A stretch of 7,361 nt of DNA, taken from Myxococcales bacterium. GTDB taxonomy: Bacteria; Myxococcota_A; Polyangia; Polyangiales; Polyangiaceae. The notes under the pieces were generated by a model. That model was not told the origin of the DNA. It ran no database searches and worked only from the letters and a program-made list of their open reading frames with translations. The translations under genes and the position numbers were made by a program. The stretch is taken from contig JANYHY010000187.1 of assembly GCA_025362165.1 (NCBI GenBank), positions 1 through 7,361 of the forward strand, in the 5' to 3' direction. This document shows positions 1 through 5,211 of the stretch, piece by piece (positions within the stretch are counted from its first letter, which is position 1; each line of letters starts with the position of its first letter).

Positions 1-558
1 CAGCTCGGCACGCTGGATGTCGCGAGCGGTGAGAGCATCCTCTTCGATGATCTGACCACCAAGAACGTCAAAGAGACGAAGAACCAGCTCGCGATCACAG
101 CGCTGCTCGACTCAGTGGATTGGTTGACGAACAAGCTCGGCGCGGATCGCAACAAGTGGCGCTGGGGTTCGTTGCATGGGATTCGCTTCAACTCGCTCGT
201 GGGTCTGTGGAACAACTTCAGCAACCCGACCGTCGACGATCCGAAGTTTCCGCTCGGCTTCCCGCGACACGGCGAGCTTCACACGGTGGACGTCGCGAAC
301 TACGGGAACCACCCGAGCAAGGTCGCCGATCTCTCCTTCACCTACGGGAGCGGTCCAACGCAGCGCCTCGTGATCGACATGGATCCGAAGGGACCGATCG
401 CGCGCAACGCGCTGCCCGGCGGCGAGGTTTGGGATCCCGCGGACCCGCATTTCAAGGACCAAGCAGAGATGTGGCGTCGCAACCAGAACCACCGAGTGTG
501 GCTCGCGCGCGCCGACGTCATCAAAGACGCCAAGGAGCGCATCGTCTACGCCAAGTGA
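1..558 (+). CDS. Penicillin acylase family protein, C-terminal part (5' end outside window)
   Basis: The frame is open from base 1 to a TGA at 556-558 and gives the last 185 residues of a protein whose start lies upstream. Three blocks match the C-terminal half of the penicillin acylase (S45, Ntn-hydrolase) beta chain: WRWGSLHGIRF at residues 53-63, like the family's W-x-WG-x-LH block; GSGPTQRLVIDM at 116-127, the GPS-x-R-x-VV strand; and LPGGEVWDPADPHFKDQ at 138-154, the PGG(Q)SG-x-P-x-SPH-Y-x-DQ block. Family members are usually exported, cleave themselves into alpha and beta chains and hydrolyse amide bonds, including beta-lactam side chains or acyl-homoserine lactones. The nucleophilic Ser and the signal peptide would lie in the missing part, so activity and substrate cannot be judged. 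Third codon positions are GC-rich (17 of 20 in bases 241-300). The gene converges on the minus-strand neighbour with 10 bp between the stop codons. Confidence 0.88.
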   Translation, partial: QLGTLDVASGESILFDDLTTKNVKETKNQLAITALLDSVDWLTNKLGADRNKWRWGSLHGIRFNSLVGLWNNFSNPTVDDPKFPLGFPRHGELHTVDVANYGNHPSKVADLSFTYGSGPTQRLVIDMDPKGPIARNALPGGEVWDPADPHFKDQAEMWRRNQNHRVWLARADVIKDAKERIVYAK

Positions 559-568
559 CGAGAGCGGC

Positions 569-1756
569 TCATTTCCGGCGAAAGTAGCGCAGGCCCTTCT
601 TGTTGCTCGTGATGATTTCGACCTTGCCGTCGCCGTCGAGGTCGTCGATCGCGAACTGAATGCCGACGCCGGAGTTGTCGTCCACGACGTGCTTGCTGAA
701 GGTGACCGCGCCGCCATCTCTTTTGATCGAGTAGTAGACGAGCACCGCTGGATCGCTGACGCCGGGATCGTTCGTCGAGAAGTGAGCCCACCACCGCTTG
801 CCCGTGATGATCTCGGGTACGCCATCACCGTCGAGATCGTCCAAGCGGAGCGCGTGCATCTGCGAGACGGTGTCGTCGATGATCCCGTCGATGAACGTGG
901 GCTCCGCGCCGAGCGACGCGCGGTCGCGGCGCCACCAGTGCAATCCATAGTCGTGCGGGCGAGAGCAAAGGACGTCGGCCGCGCCGTCAGCGTCGATGTC
1001 GTACGCGAACATTCGGCTGCACGCGCTCGGACCGAACGCGAACGGATGCCAGATCCATTGCGTTCGATCGATCGTCTGGTGGAACCACCCCGAGCCCGTC
1101 AGCACGTCCAGCTTGCCGTCGCCGTCGACGTCTCCCGCGCCGATCCCGTGCACGTACGCGGCTGCTGGCGGAAAGGCGGGCCCGCTGATCGGATGCAACA
1201 CCCACGGCGCGGTGACGTCGGCCGCCGGCGTGTACCAGCCAAGCACGGACGTCGTCGCGTCGCCCATCAACAGCTCGTAGCCACCATCGCCGAACAGATC
1301 GACGACGATTGGGTTCTCGATCCCTGCGACTCCAACGCTCGCGATCACGTGGGGTGTCCAGTGCGCGTCGGCGCCCTTGGGGTTCTGGTACCAGAACATC
1401 TCGTCGGTGGGGTGCGGCGCGACGATGATGTCCGTCCACCCGTCGCCGTCGATGTCACGCGGATAGATCGCGAAGCCGTGACCGAACTGCGAGTTTGGGT
1501 CGAACGTCTCGGGCACGCTTATCTCGTGTGGAGTGACCCCTGCCGAATACCAAAATTCGTTCGTGACGATGTCCATATGCCCGTCGCGATCGACATCGAA
1601 GACTGCGACGCCCTCCGAGCGATACGCCGTGTCTAGCGTGTGCTTCTCCCAGTCACTCGCCACCGCAACAGGCTGCGTCGTGCACGCCATCACCAGCGCA
1701 AAAAAAGAGATCCAAAACCTCACGCGCGAAAGCGTAGCTCGTCGCCACCCATCCAT
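569..1756 (-). CDS. FG-GAP/VCBS-repeat lipoprotein, predicted seven-bladed beta-propeller
   Basis: From ATG 1756 the protein has 395 residues. In-frame GTG 1759 and TTG 1771 are alternative starts; an AGAGG lies 12 bases before the GTG and 15 before the ATG, so the exact start is open. The N-terminus has a basic stretch, the hydrophobic run FWISFFALVMA, then Cys25, a lipobox-like site suggesting an exported, lipid-anchored protein. Seven calcium-loop motifs follow at about residues 54-64, 101-111, 153-163, 209-219, 253-263, 307-317 and 372-382 (for example DVDGDGKLDVL). Most are followed by an aromatic W-Y/W/F pair, and most blades begin with an H-x-I/L/V strand. This periodicity fits a closed seven-bladed propeller. 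From memory, it resembles the VCBS proteins common in Planctomycetes that share the SGVG-x-QF and SNKKG blocks near the C-terminus. Family members are mostly uncharacterised; ligand unknown. Loop 3 (DLFGDG) has Phe where Asp/Asn is expected. Confidence 0.85.
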   Translation of the reverse strand: MDGWRRATLSRVRFWISFFALVMACTTQPVAVASDWEKHTLDTAYRSEGVAVFDVDRDGHMDIVTNEFWYSAGVTPHEISVPETFDPNSQFGHGFAIYPRDIDGDGWTDIIVAPHPTDEMFWYQNPKGADAHWTPHVIASVGVAGIENPIVVDLFGDGGYELLMGDATTSVLGWYTPAADVTAPWVLHPISGPAFPPAAAYVHGIGAGDVDGDGKLDVLTGSGWFHQTIDRTQWIWHPFAFGPSACSRMFAYDIDADGAADVLCSRPHDYGLHWWRRDRASLGAEPTFIDGIIDDTVSQMHALRLDDLDGDGVPEIITGKRWWAHFSTNDPGVSDPAVLVYYSIKRDGGAVTFSKHVVDDNSGVGIQFAIDDLDGDGKVEIITSNKKGLRYFRRK

Positions 1757-1818
1757 CACGTACCCAATCAACCTCTGCGATGCTTAGTTAGTTGGACTTG
1801 TAGGCGTAAGATCGAATC
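1757..1818. promoter_or_regulatory. Divergent intergenic region between two lipoprotein genes
   Basis: These 62 bases separate the start of the minus-strand FG-GAP lipoprotein gene from that of the plus-strand RCC1 lipoprotein gene, so promoters for both should lie here or reach into the coding ends. A TTGGAC at 1792-1797 is a possible -35 box for the plus gene, but no good -10 box sits at the usual spacing. On the minus strand TTACGC and TAAGCA are 17 bases apart, a weak sigma-70-like pair. No clear operator palindrome is visible. The assignment as a regulatory region rests on gene layout and not on a recognised motif. Confidence 0.35.
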
Positions 1819-3240
1819 ATGCGACGAGCTTTCGTGCTGGTTCCACCTTGCTTGGTCACAGCTTGCAGCCTCCTGACGTCACTCGAGGGTCTCTCCCCTC
1901 GGAGTCCTGTCGACGCTGGAGCGGACGCCATCAGCGACGTCGCCTCGCAAGACACGAGCGTGGATGCGATCTTGGTCGACAGTGCGGACGCAGCAGACGC
2001 GTTCGTACCAACGGGGGCGGTCGCGCTTTCTGCCGGTGGACAATTCACCAAGTATGCAGGTGGCCCTGGTCAGCATGCGTGCGTCGTCGCAGCGAAAGAT
2101 GGCGCGATTTATTGTTGGGGAGCCAATGAGCATGGACAGCTCGGCAATGGGACGACAGGCGCAGGTGACAAGTCCAAAGATCTCTCGATAGCGACTCGCG
2201 TGGACGTCGACAGCATGCAGCAACCGTTGGTAGGGGTCGATCAAGTCTCCGTGGGTTCGTGGCACTCGTGCGCACGCAAGGGCGCGGACGTTTATTGCTG
2301 GGGACAGCGACAATCAGGGGCGATCGGCGATGGCATTTTTGGCTCCTCGGCTCAAGACGCGACCCGTCCTACTCACGTGGGAGGGTTAGGCGCCAAACTT
2401 CTCGGCGCTGGCGGTGCACACACTTGTGTCGTCGACCTGAGCGGAGCTGTTCGTTGTTGGGGATACAACAGCATTGGGCAGCTGGGCCACACCACCAACA
2501 CTGGCGGAGATCAATACGCTCTCAGTTTGTTTTTTGATCCGTCGGGCGGATACGTCAACACCGCGCCGACACCGGCCGCGTTCAACGGCATTGCGACAGA
2601 CATCAGCTTAGGGAGCGTCGACACGTGCGCACTCGCGGGCACGAGCAACGTCTACTGCTGGGGAGACAATTCACAAGGGCAGCTTGCGACAGGCGGGACG
2701 AGTCCATTTTCGGGTCCGAACGAAGTGCAAAGGCTGTCGATCATGGGGGCGGCTTATTTAGGGTCCGTCACGCAGCTCTCTTCGCGCGCGAGTCATGCGT
2801 GCGCCGTGCTTCAGGACAACAGCGCGTGGTGCTGGGGTCAGAACAACGGCGGACAAACCGGAGCAGACATGGCCAGTCCCACGATCAGCTATGCATTCCC
2901 CGTTAAATCCCTGCCCGCGGGCGCTTCGCGCATCAGCACAAACGACGGGAACAGCTGCGCCGTCACTCCAGCAGGCGAAGTGTGGTGTTGGGGATTTGAC
3001 AATCAGGGGCAACTCGGAGACGGCACCAACCAGACCACGTCGACCGCAGTGCAAGTCTTGGGACCCAATGGCAAAGGTGTTCTAACGAACGTCGCCAGCG
3101 TGGCCGTGGGTTACACCTTCGCGTGCGTGTTGAAGACAGACCACACCGTCTGGTGTTGGGGCAACAACGACCATGGCCAACTCGGCGACGGAACGAACGT
3201 TTCCAATCCCTATCCCGTCCAGGTCAAAGGCATCCCTTAG
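1819..3240 (+). CDS. RCC1-repeat lipoprotein, predicted seven-bladed beta-propeller with paired cysteines
   Basis: This 473-residue protein starts at ATG 1819, which places a short signal peptide (MRRAFVLVPPCLVTAC) at the N-terminus; LVTAC makes Cys16 the likely lipidated residue. No good Shine-Dalgarno sequence precedes it. Residues 26-65 form a low-complexity Asp/Ala/Ser/Val linker, as often seen between lipobox and fold in myxobacterial surface lipoproteins. Seven RCC1-type repeats follow, each ending in C-W-G with Cys at 99, 160, 213, 280, 338, 390 and 446, usually followed by N-x-x-GQLG-x-G. Each repeat has a second Cys 9-11 residues earlier (88, 151, 203, 270, 328, 380, 436). Seven repeats match a closed RCC1 propeller. 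Bacterial RCC1 proteins are mostly of unknown role; binding or adhesion at the surface is a guess, and there is no reason to infer the eukaryotic Ran-exchange activity. Codon use is less GC-biased than in the neighbours, with TTA leucines at residues 190, 264 and 314. Confidence 0.9.
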   Translation: MRRAFVLVPPCLVTACSLLTSLEGLSPRSPVDAGADAISDVASQDTSVDAILVDSADAADAFVPTGAVALSAGGQFTKYAGGPGQHACVVAAKDGAIYCWGANEHGQLGNGTTGAGDKSKDLSIATRVDVDSMQQPLVGVDQVSVGSWHSCARKGADVYCWGQRQSGAIGDGIFGSSAQDATRPTHVGGLGAKLLGAGGAHTCVVDLSGAVRCWGYNSIGQLGHTTNTGGDQYALSLFFDPSGGYVNTAPTPAAFNGIATDISLGSVDTCALAGTSNVYCWGDNSQGQLATGGTSPFSGPNEVQRLSIMGAAYLGSVTQLSSRASHACAVLQDNSAWCWGQNNGGQTGADMASPTISYAFPVKSLPAGASRISTNDGNSCAVTPAGEVWCWGFDNQGQLGDGTNQTTSTAVQVLGPNGKGVLTNVASVAVGYTFACVLKTDHTVWCWGNNDHGQLGDGTNVSNPYPVQVKGIP

Positions 3241-3395
3241 GTCTTCCGACGCGCCTTCTTGGTTGCTGTAGCGCCATCGACGACGAGCCCCGCTTTTTGA
3301 TCGAGGTCGATCGCGATCGCCGCACCCCTTGGCGCCGCCGCACGTTTGGCGCGCCGCTTCGCTGAACGCCGTACCTGCTGTGTTAGTTTCTTGGC
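3241..3395. other. Intergenic region between RCC1 and PQQ-like genes
   Basis: These 155 bases follow the RCC1 stop and precede the GTG start of the PQQ-like gene. I see no intrinsic terminator: the T run at 3293-3297 is not preceded by a strong stem. A possible 6-bp stem, ATCGAC 3276-3281 with GTCGAT 3306-3311, has a 24-base loop. CGATCGCGATCG at 3308-3319 is a perfect 12-base palindrome, but GCGATCG strings recur in this window. Any promoter for the PQQ-like gene should lie here, yet no convincing -35/-10 pair is seen. On the minus strand a frame runs without stops across the whole region and reads as a Lys/Arg/Ala-rich peptide, but it has no usual start codon, so it is not called as a gene. 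Confidence 0.5.
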
Positions 3396-5201
3396 GTGCG
3401 TCGCGTCGTCCTTGGCATCATCGCGTCCTTTGCGTGCACGACGACGCCGATGTCACGGCACCCGATCCCGGCTTGCATCGCCGATGGGACACGAGCCGCG
3501 GAGGCGCCGCATGGGCTCGCTTGGCCTATGTTCGGTGGCGATCGCGCGCGCACCGCGTGGAACGCGCGCGAGACGGTCCTCACGCCGCAAGCGATCGCCG
3601 CGCGAGGCCTGTTGCTTGCGTGGGAGTCACCGCAGCTCGACTCGATCGCGATCGGCGATCAAACGTACGTACCGCACGCATATGCGTCTCCGCTCTACGC
3701 GGACGACGTGCCCATCGAGGAGTGCGGCGCGAAGATGAGCGTTTTGTTCGTCGCGACGAGCAACGGGTACGTGCACGCGATCTCCGCGTTCGACGCGACA
3801 GCGAACGGCGGCTTCATCAAGGCAGGAACCCTGCTCTGGAGCACCGCGCTCTCAAAGCCCGTCGTGATCCCGAAGCTCGACGGGGGAATGCCTCTCGGCG
3901 TGTTGTCCACGCCTGCGCTCGATCTCGGCACTTTTCCGCCTGTGCTCTATGTCGCGGCGATAGACGCGGCTCGCGGCTGGCAAATCCACGCGCTCGACGC
4001 GACGACGGGCGCTCCCCTTCCGAGGTGGCCGGTGACGATCGATGACGCGAGCACGCGTGTGATCAATCGCAACGGGCCTGCACAGTTCGAGGACGCGACC
4101 GTGCTCTCTCAGCGCGGCGCGCTCGCGCTCAGTCAAGACGGTGGCACGCTCTACGTGCCGTTCGGCGCGTACTTCGACGGAGGCGTTGGGTGGATGGTCG
4201 CGGTGAGCACGCGCGCGCCAGCCGTCATCGCCGCGCACTCTTCTGCGCGCGCGACGGTAGGGACCGCGAGCGGCGGCATTTGGTCTGCGGGCGGCCCGTC
4301 GATCGACTCGGACGGAGTCGTCTACGCGACCACTGGCAACAGCCCCACAGGCTCCGCGAACACTCCTCACGTGTGGGGCGAGTCTCTCCTCGGGTGGCGA
4401 TCACCGCTCGAGCTGTCGGGGACATACACGCCGTTCAACTACTGCGCGCTCGATGTGTCGGACTCTGACATCGGCGGAGACTCGCCCATCGTGTTGCCGG
4501 ATTTCGATTTGACCGGAACGCAGACGCCACGCCTCGTCGCGTTTGGTGGCAAACAGGGCACCGTGTACCTCGTCGATCGCGCGCACTTGCCAGGCTCGCT
4601 CGACGCGCGACCTGCGTGCAGCAAGGACTCGACGACGGATCGCTCGCTCTTGCCGCCGGATCCGCAGCCGCAGTTCGGCGCCCGCGGACCTCTCAACGTG
4701 TTCGGCCCCTACTCGGACGATTTTGGAAACCTCGACTACGCCAAGATGCGGACCTCTCCCGCGTTCTATCGCTCGGGCTCCAACGCGTACCTCTTCGTCA
4801 CGGGCGCTACCAAGGCGAAGGTGGACTCGAGCCAATCGGTTGCGCCGTCAATTGTTCGTTTACGAGTCGTCACGCCGCCAAACGCATCAGCATACTTGGC
4901 AATCGACGGAGCCGACCCGACGACTGTGTTCAAGAACCCTGGGTCTCCGATCGTCTCGAGCGACGGCGCGGCTGGCCCCGTGGTCTGGGTGATCGACGAG
5001 AACGCTTCTCGCCTCGCCTCGCTCGTCGATCCGGCTGCGCCGCACCCCGTTCTCCACGCGATCGATGGGTCGACGATGCGGCCGCTCTGGGACAGCGGCA
5101 CGACGCTCCACGTCGGCGGCAAGTACTCGACGCCCGTGATCGCGCACGGCTTCGCCTTCGTGGCGACCGATCGCGTGCAAGCGTTCTCTCTGGCGTTGTA
5201 G
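3396..5201 (+). CDS. Secreted PQQ-like beta-propeller repeat protein
   Basis: This 601-residue protein starts at GTG 3396. An in-frame TAG at 3384-3386 rules out anything much longer, and only this start supplies the N-terminal MRRVVLGIIASFAC, a short signal peptide with a lipobox-like Cys14 (Ser at -3 is not ideal). The next ATG, codon 19, would remove it. After a linker comes WPMFGGDRARTAWN at 43-56, the typical opening of PQQ-like propellers. Strand-turn units of the kind V-L-[FY]-V-A...H-A-[IL]-D-A-T-x-G occur near 116-152, 183-215, 251-280, 308-317, 379-402, 463-492 and 529-568, with a closing unit at 586-599; LVAFGGKQGTVYLVDR (380-395) is especially diagnostic. I see no CxxCH haem site and no adjacent Cys-Cys pair as in methanol-dehydrogenase-type enzymes, so a PQQ-dependent dehydrogenase is not supported; a binding or scaffold role is more likely. 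The next gene, glgX, begins 10 bp after its stop. Confidence 0.85.
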   Translation: MRRVVLGIIASFACTTTPMSRHPIPACIADGTRAAEAPHGLAWPMFGGDRARTAWNARETVLTPQAIAARGLLLAWESPQLDSIAIGDQTYVPHAYASPLYADDVPIEECGAKMSVLFVATSNGYVHAISAFDATANGGFIKAGTLLWSTALSKPVVIPKLDGGMPLGVLSTPALDLGTFPPVLYVAAIDAARGWQIHALDATTGAPLPRWPVTIDDASTRVINRNGPAQFEDATVLSQRGALALSQDGGTLYVPFGAYFDGGVGWMVAVSTRAPAVIAAHSSARATVGTASGGIWSAGGPSIDSDGVVYATTGNSPTGSANTPHVWGESLLGWRSPLELSGTYTPFNYCALDVSDSDIGGDSPIVLPDFDLTGTQTPRLVAFGGKQGTVYLVDRAHLPGSLDARPACSKDSTTDRSLLPPDPQPQFGARGPLNVFGPYSDDFGNLDYAKMRTSPAFYRSGSNAYLFVTGATKAKVDSSQSVAPSIVRLRVVTPPNASAYLAIDGADPTTVFKNPGSPIVSSDGAAGPVVWVIDENASRLASLVDPAAPHPVLHAIDGSTMRPLWDSGTTLHVGGKYSTPVIAHGFAFVATDRVQAFSLAL

Positions 5202-5211
5202 TCTGCAGCGC

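Noticed and set aside
562..583. Possible terminator between the convergent genes (GAGC/GCTC at 562-570, TTTC/GAAA at 572-583)
   Set aside because: The stems are only 4 bp, one has a 1-base loop, and no T run follows on either strand. Not a credible intrinsic terminator.
689..1636. Long plus-strand open frame (315 codons) opposite the FG-GAP gene
   Set aside because: It is antisense to the FG-GAP gene. Its repeated Val-Ala-Val-Asp-like stretches are mirror images of the DGDG codons, and it has no family resemblance.
3313..3320. GCGATCGC octamer resembling the cyanobacterial HIP1 repeat
   Set aside because: The same string occurs inside coding sequence nearby (for example about 3538-3545 and 3590-3597), where it follows from Ala/Ile/Arg codon choice. 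Only a genome-wide count could show enrichment.
3329..4045. Plus-strand open frame of 238 codons overlapping the start of the PQQ-like gene
   Set aside because: The translation is very rich in Arg, Ala and His with no domain, and it is out of frame with the clear PQQ-like propeller.
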